A stretch of 64,000 nt of DNA, taken from Macropodus opercularis (lineage: Eukaryota > Chordata > Actinopteri > Anabantiformes > Osphronemidae). The first letter of the stretch is position 1. Each line of letters begins with the position of its first letter. The position numbers and the translations under genes are program-made. Below, piece after piece: positions 46,823-59,027 of the stretch. The stretch is taken from contig CM061098.1 of assembly GCA_030770545.1 (NCBI GenBank), forward strand, positions 15,652,001-15,716,000, read 5' to 3'. The notes beneath the pieces were generated by a model. It was not told the DNA's origin. It saw only the letters and a program-made list of their open reading frames with translations, and searched no databases.

Positions 46823-49800
46823 CCACACACACACGTAAATGTTATTGGTGCATCTTACCCCATCCTCTTTGTCTTCACTGCCACATTGTGACTGGTTGTG
46901 ATGGTCATCACGCCTTATCAGTCTATCATAAAGGTCAGAAACCAAGAAGGAGGGGTAGTAGCGTTCTCTCATGGTTTCAGACACCTAGAAAAAGAATGTT
47001 GTACCATTACTTATTTTGACAAATCTAATAAATGTTCCACAGTGCACAGTTTGTGCAATAGCAATAATAATATAAAGTCAGACGTTACCTCTTCCTGTAT
47101 TCTAACAAAGACTTGTGTTCCCGTGTTCCCTACTAGACTCTGTTGAATCTCCTTAAGCAGAAGCTTTTCCACTGGAATTTCTCTGCTCTCAACAAAGAAC
47201 TTCTGGTAGATTTCCCCAACAATCTGGGGCACTTCATTCTATAAAATCCACATCATAAAAAATAAACTGCATTAATATGCTGTGAAATACCAATGGTTTT
47301 AAAAGACATTAATTTAAAAAAATATATTTTTATATGGTCGGACACCTAAGCAAAGCACATGTAATGCACAAGACTTTTATAGTAAAAAGAACATTACTAA
47401 CAACTATTACCATATCACTATTCCACTAACAGCATTAACTGATGACTTTGTTGCACTAAACATCTGGAATGTGGGTACAGGTCACCTTATTGGCAGTTTT
47501 CAGCGTTTCCACAAGCTCCCAGAAGCTAATCAGTGCTCTCTTATCGACCCTTTCCATGTAAACTTTGAAATGCTCCCTGTAACCCGCATTACACAGGATG
47601 TCATCAAACTGGAGGATCTGCAAAGACGACACGCAAAACAAAGAATGTTACACTTTCATGCAAATCCCAAGGCATGAACCAAATGGTTCTGGTATTTTCA
47701 AGCTCTGTAAAAGAATTCTTCACACTTTCAAAACATCATTTGTCACAGGTATCTTTCCAAGTGAAATGCACACCAGCTGTAAAGTTCACACAAAACAAAT
47801 CTTACCTTTTGACTTTGAGGCTCATCACTGTCATCACCCCCTCCCTCTTCGAGGTTATCACAATTTGGTCCATCAAGTAGGCGAATCCGTTTCTCACATT
47901 GTTTCTTTGCAACAGTAAGTTGATTTATATAACGTTTCATATCTCTAGCCCTCAGCAGGTCTGCCTTCATGGCTGCTGACTCTTTACCTTTTCGTTCTAA
48001 GGAAGAGTGAGAAAAAGTGGTTAAAAGAAAAGTGTGAAAAACACACAATAACTACCTGGTGTGGAGCAATTTAACCAACAAGTCAATTATTTGTGGTTTG
48101 CTTTAACTTATTAAATTATACTACATCGATTTTCAAAGATATACACATTTTTTATATGCATGAACATACAATATTATATATGAACTTAACTAATTCAACA
48201 CATTTTCTTAGAAACTGCTTTAGTCAACCTCTTGCCTTCTACACAAAAAATAAATAATCAAAATTTCAGAAAAAGAAAGCAAGTAAATAAGTAATTATGC
48301 AATTAATTATGCAATCACTAAACATCTGAATGTTAGACTAAACTACTTAAGCATAATAAATCGCCAATAAGAAATTTTAACATATTAACACATTGGTCTT
48401 GTTTGTTTTGTTTTCAGGTGCTTTCAGAGCCTAAATTTAATTGCCAAGTGATCGATACATACAGATTATATTTTAAAGTAATCTCTATTAACTGCAGAAT
48501 GTACCTTTCTGCTTCTTCAGTTGAGGCAGATTACTGATGGTAGTGGCATGAATAATCTCTACCACAATCTGATACCTAAGAAAAAGGATAAATATGTTTT
48601 ATACCACGTAGAACTTATAGAAAGGAGATAAAACATGGGGAAAGCTAAAAAGACAATATAGGAGTATCATGTCTACCCTCATTAGTCTGTTCCCATGGTA
48701 ACACAGCAGCAGCAAATACATTTGATAGTCTGGTTAACATGTATGTCTATATACACAGGCTGAGTCATGTATAGGTCAGTTTAATAAAACAGCAGAGGTT
48801 TACACAATATGTGAGAGTGTGCTGTTAGTATCATGCCTGAGTTGTTTGAGGAAATTGACATCAGTAGAAGTTGATATTAGTTTGATAAAGTCCTCATAGG
48901 AGGCAGCGTAGGTGTAGGCTTTCTTCTGTTGCTCAGCTTGCTGTTCCCTCTGCTCCAACTGAGACAACAGCATCCTGTTTATGTAGTCTGGATCGCTGAG
49001 CACTTCCACCAAAGGCTTTAAAACTGCATGCAAAGACACAAAACACATAAAAATGTTAACTGAATCTCTTAACTAATCTGGCAGCACTTCCATATATGCT
49101 GTTAAATTACGACATAGACAGATCTGTACTCCACCAAACTTCAATTAACCTCCCCCTGCAGAACTGTATGCTAGAACAATCCCTTTAACAGCATTTTTAG
49201 ATTTGTGCTTCCTGCTCTTTCTTTATGCACAAACCTACTGCAGGGCCTTGTAACTGAACTTCATAAAAGCAATGCAGTCAACAATGAATATACACGGACT
49301 GAAGTCAAATTAGATCTTCTTTTTTCTAGATACCTGAAAAAAAACTAAGTCAGAAGATTCCTGACTTCAGAGTTTGTGTTTAACAACTGACTCAACAACA
49401 GCTCAAGTGAAATAATGTGCACTGTACCTTTAGTAGTGATGACTTCAGTGAGGCAGCAGCGTAGTGTATGTGACTTGGCATCCTTTTTTGGCAGCAGACA
49501 TAGCAGCAATATTCTGGCCACACAGCGGAGGAAAGCCAGCTCTGAATCTGGACTAACCAAACAGGGATGAAGAGAAAACGGCCGAGCACACTCCTCTGGT
49601 CTGAACACAAACAGAAAAGTACATTTGAAATACTACTGTGCAATAATACTGAAATACTACTGGGATGCAACTTTATTCACAAAGCTATCTATGTCATTGT
49701 TATTCATATTTTCAGTATAACGAAACTAGATAACATGTGAATCATCCCTCTCTCTGCTATCTCTGACACTCATTTTGCAGTTGCGGTTTGGGGAGTTAGA

Positions 49801-52512
49801 CATTTAGTTTAATGGATATTAGACATATTTAGGCTGCACTGAAGTACATTAATTTCAGCCAATATATATTTAAAATAATTGTGCTGGACATAGACATGAC
49901 TGAAAACTTTTAGTAACCAATGAATAGTTTATTTAAACAGACATTGTCAACATCCCAAGCCATTGTTTTCACACATATTCAATATTGTTTTTGGGTGTGA
50001 TAATTAGGTCAATGCAGCTTTAACTATTCATAATTGCATGTGTTTGTGTGTGTTTTTTACCTTGCAGATGCAGCCTTTAGATCTGTGAAGTGAGTGTGTA
50101 GGATGCGGACGCTGTCATAACATACTACGTTGACAAAGTCTATGTTAGCAAGCCTTGATCTTAACTGTCCAATCATCTGCCACCAGTCCTCCGACAGCAT
50201 AGCATATAACTGTCCCTCATCATGGCTTAAAGGAATGTACCAAGACAGGATGTAGTCTCTGTAGGCATAGTCAAATACTGGGGAGAGAAGAGGGACTTTA
50301 TCAGATTATAACTGCAACAAGACACAGTTTTAGTTAAAAACAACTGGAGTCTAATCAAAACATTAACATTTAAATTTTTCTAAAGGATGGAAACTGTCAT
50401 AATTGCACAGTCAGAACCTTTGGTGACCAGTGTCCAGCTCTGTTTTCATTGCATTACTTCCAGCCCCCTGCTGAATTAGCAAGTGTGTGGACTATGCACT
50501 AGTTTCATTTCCCCAATACACTGGTGCTGCAACACTGATGCTGTACTATAGTTGAAAATAGCTTTAGCCATTCCCTTTTTATGCATTATACTAGTCCACA
50601 GATGGAACACCTTCAGACAATTTCCCGTAACTGTAACAGCACATCCAAACTCAACTACCCACAGAAAGGCCAAAGGTGGGTGATGTATTTAAACCCATCA
50701 GTACTATGTACAGCATAAAAAGCCTTATCAATAAAAGAATAGAGGCTAATTTTGAAAGCTTTTGTCCAACATCTTAGGTTTGCTATATGTATCAGTCCAG
50801 GTGGTATGAACTTTTTAATATTGGCCTTTGGCAAAAATGTTCTAAAGGTAGACCATCATTTACAGTACACCTACTTCCAAGTATTTTGGCTTTGAGCCCA
50901 ATCGTGCAACGCGAAAGCTGCAACACACTATGACCAGAAAAATGCACTTGGGACCATGTGCAAATATACACCCATCAACTCTCTCTACTTGGCAGCAAGA
51001 AGACAAGACAGTCAGAGACGAGTTGTTTTTTTGCACCCATGTGTCAGGAAAAAAATTTATTTAAAAAACTGTGTGTGGGAGAACGGGTTATAAAGTTCCT
51101 AGTGACTAAATGAAAGAGTCTTTCAACAGTCAGCAGTTTTCGCAAAAAACAGATATTCAAGTTTTGACCCTGGTGTGGAAGAATAAAGCATCTTCATTTG
51201 TAATTTTAGTAAGGTGCTGACTGACATGACTAAAAGGTGGTAACTAACATGACCAAAATAGAATATAAATGTGACATGGACAAAAACATTAAAATATTAC
51301 CTTCTTTCAGGGTTTTGTCCACATTGTGTGACACCACCACCTTCCTGTTTTGACTCAAGTCCTGAACAGGGGCCAAAAAACAAGTCTGAAAAACATCAGA
51401 AGCAAAATCGTTTTTATTTTGCATTTAAAAACATCAAATCACTTCAATCACAGATGTGGACAAAAGAATATACACGGGAAATATTGGGCAACAACATAAA
51501 AGAAAAGAACAGAGGATTAAGAGCTAGGGGTCTAATAAGCCCAAAATCCTGTCCAACAAAGCAACCTAAATTGCTCATAGATCATGTAATATCTTGACCA
51601 GGTCTGCTTGTGACAATACTTCTGCATTGTCAACATCAATAAGTCATCAGTACACAACAGGACATGCTGTAAGGCAGCTTCCAGGCAATGGCTGGGTGGT
51701 GGCTGTTAAGTCAGGCTACCACCTAGTTTAAAAAACTTCAAGTCATTTTTTATTTGTATTTTTTTAACCATAAATGTGTGCATGTTTTAGTGTGCATAAA
51801 AGTATGTTTACGTGCAGCAGTATGCTCAGCCTCATCTATTATATAATAACAAAGTGATGATGCCGGGTTAGGAAGAGGAGATAAAAGGGGGGAGAAATAT
51901 GAGGAGGGGAAGGAAATAATTCAAACTGAAAATGAAAAAGTAGCATAGACTGGACTCGATTAAAAATACTGAACTCTAATTAGTATTTTTGTAGCATTTG
52001 AGATTTAGGTAATTTTACATTTGTTCATTTTAAATGACAAGGTCACTCCCTCTCATCTAATGTACTGTAAATAAGGTGTTGCATGTTACATACAATGAAT
52101 CACTAAACGTGATCTGTATATGAGTGAGTGAGCTTGGACAAAAAGATACAAAGCATCTTACCATGAGTTTTTGGATGAACTCTAGCTGTGCCGTTGACTG
52201 CCTTCTGTTTCTGTTAAAGGAGCTGGCTTTTACCGGACTCTTCCTGACTAGCAAAACAAAGCTTCCAGCCAAGAAACACAGCAGAGCAAATGACACATAT
52301 ATGAACAGCTTCAAAAAGAACGAGGTAAGGGTCAGGCCTCCCCAGAACACCTGAAACACTACTGCTGCCACCACACCCAGGCAGAAAGCTGGAACGAATC
52401 GGACAGAAGAGCTGACAGACGAGGTGGAGATGTCAGACATAGACGCCTCTTCCCCTCTGGTACCACTGCTACCTCCAGCCAGTGGGGTCGTTGTAGTCGA
52501 AGGGGTAAGCAT
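41923..52512 (-). CDS. snx25: SNX25, sorting nexin 25 (membrane anchor-PXA-RGS-PX-nexin C)
   Basis: SNX25 is a phosphoinositide-binding endosomal sorting protein implicated in receptor trafficking. Coding exons: 52512-52162, 51385-51301, 50277-50061, 49600-49428, 49023-48837, 48575-48505, 47996-47806, 47617-47486, 47238-47089, 46984-46859, 46628-46470, 46291-46160, 45171-45031, 44667-44554, 44062-43985, 43663-43580, 43481-43364, 42724-42658, 42479-42298, 42192-42092, 41988-41923. Phases agree throughout: 2,925 nt, 974 codons. Two hydrophobic helices occupy residues ~38-100. The PXA region (~146-350) contains SWYIPLSHDEGQLY. The RGS region (~426-540) contains YMERVDKRALISFWELVE. The PX region (~640-770) contains RKLTEFQMLHRKLTE and KLPFKSID. 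The nexin-C region (~830-953) contains WIFSEQMLVCYIAVFRDTFW. The start ATG has an upstream in-frame stop. Confidence 0.95.
42790..43203. mobile_element. hAT-type non-autonomous element with 8-bp target duplication
   Basis: The ends are CAGAGGTTCCCAACCACCGG (left) and, on the complement of the right end, CAGTGGTCCCCAAACCCGAC. An exact 8-bp direct repeat GCCTAAAG flanks it (42,782-42,789 and 43,204-43,211). An 8-bp duplication and CAG..CTG ends are diagnostic of hAT. The 414-bp interior has no transposase. It sits in the SNX25 intron between 43,364 and 42,724. Confidence 0.93.
45320..45603 (-). mobile_element. TTAA-flanked MITE (piggyBac-like), copy 2
   Basis: TTAA lies at 45,320-45,323 and 45,600-45,603. 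The terminal repeats are CCCTCATGCAACCTTCAATG and, on the complement of the right end, CCTTTGTGCAGCCTTCTAGG. The interior blocks (AGAGTTGGATAAAACAG, TTGGATGTTACACCC, GCGCCCCCTATTTT) also occur in the copy at 22.9 kb. It sits in the SNX25 intron between 46,160 and 45,171. Confidence 0.8.
46787..46832. repeat. (AC)n microsatellite
   Basis: About 22 AC units, briefly interrupted by CCCC, within 30 bases of the SNX25 donor at 46,859. Confidence 0.9.
48576..48836 (-). other. GC-AG intron of SNX25
   Basis: The exon ends CTC AG and the next exon starts G TAT CAG (R-Y-Q, as in the family). The bases after the exon are GCATGA rather than GT, and no usable in-frame GT lies nearby. The acceptor is TTCTTAG. 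Minor-class GC donors spliced by the normal machinery are known; this one departs further from consensus (GCATGA) than usual. Confidence 0.75.
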
Positions 52513-52990
52513 ACTGCGATCCCACTATCCATATATGAGTCACTGTTAGTAAGGCTGAAAGGTTGGTCTGCTAATTTATATGGCAGTCCACAGAGGTAGG
52601 TATACTGTGTACTCCCGTGTATACCTTTGACTAAAACCCTATCTACAGGAAGCGGCATCCCCGCTCTGGGATCTCCTCGCCGACCCACACCGCTAGGTTT
52701 TCCACGCTCCCAGCATCGATTCGCCCGGCTGCTTATTCATTCACAACAGAGCCCCGGGCAAAAGCAGAGGGCACCAGGCTTGCCCTGCAATGGGCGACGG
52801 GACGTGACAGTCGCCAGGAAAGTAAAGCCGGGATATTGGGATGGAGCAGTAATCGCCGTCACCTTGGAGACAAATAACTAGAGCGATGTAGCTTAGTGAC
52901 TGTTGCTAACCGACTAGCCAGCTTCGCTACAGTACAGTCAGTCAACACTTTCTTTAAAATTCTTAATTCTTAAATACAAATAAGGGACAA
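52513..52990 (-). promoter_or_regulatory. SNX25 5' region with possible non-coding exon and overlapping upstream frames
   Basis: A CpG-containing stretch, richer in G+C than its surroundings. A donor-like CAAAG/GTATAC at 52,627 and an acceptor-like CCTTTCAG near 52,555 suggest a 5' UTR exon. Upstream ATGs (for example near 52,655 and 52,535) open frames that overlap the SNX25 start out of frame, which could lower translation. Transcript data are lacking, so this is inference. Confidence 0.4.
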
Positions 52991-53259
52991 CATATTATAC
53001 TGAAACGTTCTTGGCTTGAGCTACAATGCTAATTCCCATTGCGACAGCTAACTAGCTTTAGAACTAAGCAACCATTTCAACATCCGCTAGGCTAATGTTA
53101 GCTTACTTACCAATCGTTAAAAATGTTTGAGACAATAACGCTATACTGTCGCTATCCCGTGTAATTACAATATCAGAAGCTTTGTGGTGTCGAAACAAAT
53201 AAACGAAGTGCACCAAGTCCAAAATCCTCGTCAGATGAATAAAAGACAAACTGTTATGT

Positions 53260-53410
53260 CCCTCGGGTCCAGCTCGCTACCAATGTCTGTAAGGGGTACC
53301 AACCAATCAGCAGCGACGTTAACCACGGAAGGTGCGCTCGTTTATGTTTTGAGGCTGTCGGCGTAGGCGGTCGTCTTAAGAGCATTGCTGCCAATATACT
53401 GTGCTGGGAA
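53260..53410 (-). promoter_or_regulatory. Candidate upstream promoter of SNX25
   Basis: Contains ACCAACCAATCAG (inverted CCAAT box on the minus strand, ~53,301-53,313) in a CpG-rich stretch of about 150 bases. No TATA box is seen. Confidence 0.3.
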
Positions 53411-53419
53411 ATCACCGCC

Positions 53420-53842
53420 CGCCAGGGCAGTCATGGAACCCATTTCAGTGAACAAAGACCCGAGCACCTAATGTTCTCTCTTACGATTGATTTTCCTTTC
53501 AGACATATCAACCTTAAATTACTGTCAGAGATTCTTTAAAACAGCTGTGTTTTCTTGAGATTCTATGATTTCGAGTCTCAGTACAATATAGATAGATAGA
53601 TTTTTTTGTTTGAGTAATAAGTTCTTATATGTTGCGTCCTGGAATAAAAAATAAAGAAACAAATATAAATGTATTCAATGGTCATGGTGTATTTGTTAAT
53701 TTCTTAAATCCTGGTTACAATGCAAATATAAAAAAAAAAAAACAGCACTAAATGTTATATACAGTTGAGCTGAGCTTGCTATAGTGTTCGTGTAATTTTT
53801 TTATATACTATTATAATTACAGTATGGTTCATAATGTTTTTT
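53420..53842. other. Intergenic space between FGL1 3' end and SNX25 5' end
   Basis: AT-rich; nothing recognised. Confidence 0.5.
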
Positions 53843-53848
53843 TTTATT
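53843..53848 (-). terminator. Candidate poly(A) signal for FGL1
   Basis: AATAAA on the minus strand about 77 bases past the FGL1 stop at 53,925. Confidence 0.6.
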
Positions 53849-53924
53849 ATAAAAGGATAATATGCTAAAAGATACTGACTGTTTTAGCCCAAAAGCAAAT
53901 ATTCAATACTGTACATAGTCATGT

Positions 53925-56240
53925 CTAAGGTGGATTGTGATCAACAGCATTAGAATTGTCAGTAGGATCCATCTTGAAGTCAGTGGGTCTCAGCTTCATG
54001 ATGCTGGTTTTCAGAGAGTACCACCACCCCCTCCAAGTGTACCAAACTACACCATCATCTGTCAAAGAACTGTAGTGACCACCAGAGTAGTATATGCCAT
54101 TAAGATGGGCCAAGTGACACCTTGGCAAAATGAGAGAAATCATATTACTTCATGTGTCTGCATATGCAATTCAGTATGTGTACTTCCAGGTGGAAGAGCA
54201 CACTAATGACAAAAATACTGAACCTGTTGAACCACCAGCCTCCTTTGTCTTCCTGGGCACAATTTCCTTCATAATTATCATTGTCCTGGTCATAAGTGCT
54301 GAATTTAATACCCTGGTGACTGGCCCACTCTGACACACCGACATGATAATTTCCAGACAGAGCATCTCCAGCTGTACCCACATAATCTCCAAATATGAGG
54401 CGGTATTGATCCTGGAGGGTAAAGGAGAAAAACTAGCTCTCAACTTGCACAACTGTTAATATAACATTTTAAGGCTGTGCGTGGGGTTAATGTATGACAG
54501 TTTAAATGTGAACACATACAAGGAGGATCAACTGTACTGTGTTACTTACCTCGTCATATATGTACCGTCTTGTCCTAAATGACTCAAATCAAACCATTTT
54601 TTCTGTTATCTAAAATTATAATGCAATCTAGCAATGGTACCTTCTCATCTGTTACTTTAAAGTTCTTGTACTCAGCAAAGCGCTGGTTTCCATCAAAGTC
54701 TTCCAGGTTTATCCTCAGAGAATAATTTCCTGCAATACACATGAATAAATGAAAACAAAACACATAACAGTCAAGATACAGATGCACAGTTAGAGGTACA
54801 TGATTGGCCATTGCAATAATTAGCAAAAACTAAAAAACACTGTGACATGTACCACATATACAGTAGATACATTCAAATGAACACAAAAGGTTGGGGTTGT
54901 TCATGCAAAGTAAAATTATGAGTGCAGTTTTATTTAATACATAATTTATATTTAACACAGCAAACAGAAAAGGTTGTGTTTACCTTGTGTAGTGATGTAA
55001 TGGAGGTTGTCATTTCCTAGCCAAAACTCTTCTAGTTCTGCATTCATGTGCCCAAACCCAGCCTTATACTCGACCCACGACCTGAAAAGTATATTTTATT
55101 ATAAATAATATGAAATAAGATTTTGTTTCATACAAAATATCCTTCGATTTTCAGACACACCTGTTGAATCTTTCAGTTCCATTGATCCTCCTCTGAATGA
55201 CGGTCCAGCCACCCCCATCACTCATATCACAGTAGACTCTGACAGCAGAAGAGCTGCCATTGGGTCTGATTCTGTAGAAACCACTTAATTTGGAGCCAGA
55301 GCTAAAGAGCTGAGAACAGTCTAGCAAGCATATACAGTACATTAACACATATTTTAAGATGTTTGATTTTTCATTTCTGAGCGTGAGGACATTATCAACC
55401 TGTGTACTGGGTGTCCTGGCTCTGTTCAACTCTGATTTTGTCCATTTTGTCAGGTTCATTCAGCAGTTGTAATCTGTGTAGGAGGAGTTGTTGCTTCTGA
55501 AGCTGGCCCATCAGATGTTTCTCATGTTCCTGTAGACGAGCCATCTCCACCTGGCAAATATCTGATGCCTGCAGTCATAAAAACATATGAATATTGCAAT
55601 CTTTGTTCATTCATATTAATTTTAGTATTTTTTGTAATAATATACAGTAAGGGAAAACAATTTGAACCCCAACTGATTTTGTAAGTTTGCCCACTAACAA
55701 AGAATTATCAGTCTATGATGTTATTGCTAGGTTTATTTGAACAGTGAGAACCACAACAATAACAAAAAAAAATCCAGAAAAGTGCATTTGAAAATAAGTT
55801 ATAAATTAATTTGCATTTTCATGAACGAAATAAGTATTTGATCCCTTAGCAAAAAGTGCTTTAGGACTTGGTGGCAAAACTTTTGTTGGCACAGAGGTCA
55901 GTTTTTCCCCTTACTGTAGAATAGATAGTCCACATCAAAGCTGCATTTTTTAGGATTCATCCATTGCCTTCCATGTAAAGTGTAGAAAGAATATTTAACA
56001 TTTTACACAACAGAACAAACCAATATCTTCAGAAAAAATATGTTTTCACTATACTGTAGGTGGCATCAGTTTCAATGCCTAAATATATTGAAAGTGCTTA
56101 TTATACCCTATACAAAGAGTAATATGTTAAATGTCATCTCATCAAATTAGAACTGAACTTTGGTAGGTACTTACTTTGAGAATCTGTGAGAAAGCTATGA
56201 TGATCATCAGACGTCCAAGCAGCTGCAACAGGCTTCCCAT
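53925..56240 (-). CDS. fgl1: FGL1-type fibrinogen-like protein (hepassocin)
   Basis: FGL1 is a secreted liver protein with a fibrinogen C-terminal domain, known as a hepatocyte mitogen and a ligand of LAG3. Coding exons: 56240-56175, 55568-55400, 55320-55161, 55081-54984, 54729-54641, 54411-54224, 54120-53925. Phases agree: 966 nt, 321 aa (human 312). Residues 1-22 are a hydrophobic signal peptide (MGSLLQLLGRLMIIIAF). Residues 23-78 form a heptad-like helical segment. The fibrinogen domain starts at DCSQLFSSGSKLSGFY (~79). It contains YCDMSDGGGWTVIQRR, a FEYK-like EYKNFKV, the calcium-loop-like DQDNDNYEGNC, GWWFNRCH and WYSLKTSIMKLRP. The WYTWRGWWYSLK ending favours FGL1 over angiopoietin or ficolin relatives. 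The C-terminus carries about a dozen residues (MDPTDNSNAVDHNPP) beyond the usual end. The 5' UTR exon was not located. Confidence 0.93.
55640..55860 (-). mobile_element. Tc1-family 3' end in an FGL1 intron
   Basis: The reverse complement reads GGATCAAATACTTATTTCGT, then TTCAAATAAACCTAGCAATA and TTCTTTGTTAGTGGGCAAAC. This matches the fragment at 27,935-28,080. No transposase is present. Confidence 0.7.
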
Positions 56241-56259
56241 TATGTCTTTTTAAATACCC

Positions 56260-58540
56260 ATATGCTAAAACTGAGTGCACTTTTTCAGTTTTGTCTGATT
56301 TTTATCCAGCTTTGCCTGAGACTCTCAACAAAGCTGTGGCCGAGAAGAACCAGAAACCGAAAAAATACCAGATTCTCTACAGTCATAAACTATATGAAAT
56401 ATGCAGGGAGTGTCTAGAACAGTACATGTGCCAAAAAGCCATACTCATAGGAAAAAACTCCTTTTATGGTCTTACATCAAACAAAAGAAAAGAACACAGA
56501 ATATTAACAATATTAACAGAAACAAAAGTATAACTGCATTCTTCTTAATATCTAAGCATTTCAATGAGGCAAAAAAGTGCTTTGTTTGTCTGTTTTTCCA
56601 CTTGTTAGCACTTTAATTTCTTTCTATCCCTGAATGCTCACTTATCCAAACACTATCCTCTGAGAGTGTTTGGTCTAGTGAAGAGAGAGACCGTGACTTT
56701 TCAGATAAATTCTGTAAACAGCTAAATGCCACTGAAGGTCAGCTTTGAATGCTGCAGAAAAAGATAGAGACTTTTTATCTCAATGGATCACATAAGGGCC
56801 TTCAGAGAATCATGTGGCTTTTAAGTGATTATTACAAATGAAAGAGATACATCTGTCTGTCAAAGGACTGTAAGATATTTAAGGGAAAAGTTTGTGTGAA
56901 ATACTGTATGTACAGTAGCAATTGTTTTTTTAACATCCTTTATTATTTCATCACTTTTATCACTGAATTAGACATTGAGTTGCTTACAAAACCCGATATT
57001 TAAGAATATACTGACTAATGCCTCTGGATAATACCAGGGGGTGATACTGAGTTTGTTGTTACCTGTGTTGTGCGTTGTTTTTCCTGTGTTTCCCAGTCAG
57101 GTGTTTGTCATTTCCCTCTCTTTACCCAGTGTATATATACTTACCCTTTTCGTGTTAACCTTTGCTAGTGTTTCTTCCTTTGTCCTGTGTCTTCCTTGTC
57201 CTGCTTCCTCTTTCCAACCTCTAGGTCTTGTTAATCCTCAGTGCAGTAAGTCTCGTAAGTAGTATTTGTTATTACAAAATTATTAGTGCATGCTCTGCAG
57301 TAATTCGTGTTTCTGGTTTCGTATCCAGTTTTGTGTTTTCTGCATTACCAGCATTGCTGTGATTTTGTTATCATTCCAAGAAAGTCACACCTGTCTTACA
57401 TGAGTCAGAATTTTGATTTGTGAGTTTGCAACAGATGTTACAGAAGTTTTCAATTCTTCCGATTTGACAATTCTCACTCCTGTAAAGTAATGTTAGTGTA
57501 TGACTCAGAATAAACAAACAGGTAGAATGTACTATATACTGACTGATTGACTAATAAACTGCTCATAACTAGGTCATTTGACAGTAGTTACTTTGTAGTA
57601 AACTGATTAAAACTGTGAGCTTGTGTTGTGAAATGTACATCACACAAGAAATTTGTAGAAAAAAAACATTTATTGTCAATTACTAAGGTATACGCTAGTG
57701 TAAGTAATTATGCAAATGTATTGTGTTTTCCATACTGTATCTGTCTCGTGGTTTTGTGAGACTGACAACCATACGTTTCCTTATAGTGTAAATGTAAGAT
57801 CCTAAAGACTTAAAGAGTTAGTTTCCAAGTTACCCCAATTTTCAAACTCTTGTTTATACTAAGCCACCTGTGTACTTGTATTCTCTGTCGTTTTATTTAT
57901 TAAAGTCTCTTTTAATTCATATTCCTGTGCAGTCACCCCGTTTTGACCGAAAGTCCTATAGAGAGCGATCTACTGGTTTGAGTTTACCTACTATAAAGGT
58001 TGGGTTGAGTCTGGCACCATCTAGTGGTGCAATCCATGTTTAATTTATTTTATTTTTATTATACGTTTATTTTGGGGAAAAAATTATATAATAATAATAA
58101 CTGTAACATACTTCTTGGTGTTTACACTGTAAACAAACACTGTGTTTCATATTGATTACTGCAAAAATGAACTTGAAACCTGAATTTTTAGTAAGTATAT
58201 TTTTTGGCCGTTTATTTTAATTTTAAAATTACATCATTTTAATCTGAATGTCCACCAATGTCTATGGGTGGTGGTGTGATGGGCACAAGCTAGAAGAGAG
58301 AGAAGGCATTTTAACCGAATGTGCCTTTTTCGGATGTGGACTAAAAGTTAAAAATTCAAAAAAAATGCTACAGACGTCTTCATAATTAAAAATTCAAAAA
58401 ATGCTACAGACTTCACGTCTCCTCTTCTGTTTTTTGTGATGATGACAATGATTCATTTGATACATACATTTTTTTTTGGTTCCAAAACTGAAAACACGAT
58501 TTCAACAGCTGATAACAAGGCACACTTTGCACTCTCCCCA
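56260..58540. other. Intergenic, possible solo LTR around 57,035-57,950
   Basis: No exon was recognised in 2.3 kb. A C/T-rich stretch at 57,040-57,250 (TGTATATATACTTACCC, a TATA-like core) and a later TTTATTTATTAAAGTCTC near 57,893 could be parts of an LTR. I could not match ends or a target duplication. Confidence 0.35.
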
Positions 58541-58548
58541 TGGCAAGA

Positions 58549-58554
58549 TTTATT
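58549..58554 (-). terminator. Candidate poly(A) signal for the calnexin-tail gene
   Basis: AATAAA on the minus strand, about 475 bases beyond the stop at 59,028. Confidence 0.3.
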
Positions 58555-59027
58555 TATATTTTTTGTTTAAAAGCCCAGATATATAGGCATATGATAGGCA
58601 ACATCAAAAGCTCACTTTGCACTCGTGCACCTGCAATTTTTCTGGTCACTGTGTTCTTACAGTTACTGAGAACCTGTTCTAATTACATCAATTGTTGTTT
58701 TTTAGGTCAATGGCTCAACACTTCTGACCAATTAAGCATTAATCTTTAAATACATTTTAAAACTATATTTTTCAGTTACAAAATGATTCTTCAGAAATCA
58801 GTGTTGCAACTGTGACCCACTCACATGACAAAAAACAAATAGATGTGTATGTACACTATTTAATGCTTTGCCCAGACAATAATTTTATAATTTTTTGAAA
58901 ATTTGTATTTAAACTTTGTGTCAGAGAGATCAGCCAGTGACTATTCAGTCCAAGGGTAGATGTGGCCAAAGATATACCTGCTCAGGATCCATTTCTGACT
59001 TTGTAGGGCTTCTGTTTGTAGCAGCGA

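Noticed and set aside
56291..56533. 80-codon plus-strand frame upstream of FGL1
   Set aside because: No recognisable domain; AT-rich and not supported by splice or promoter signals.
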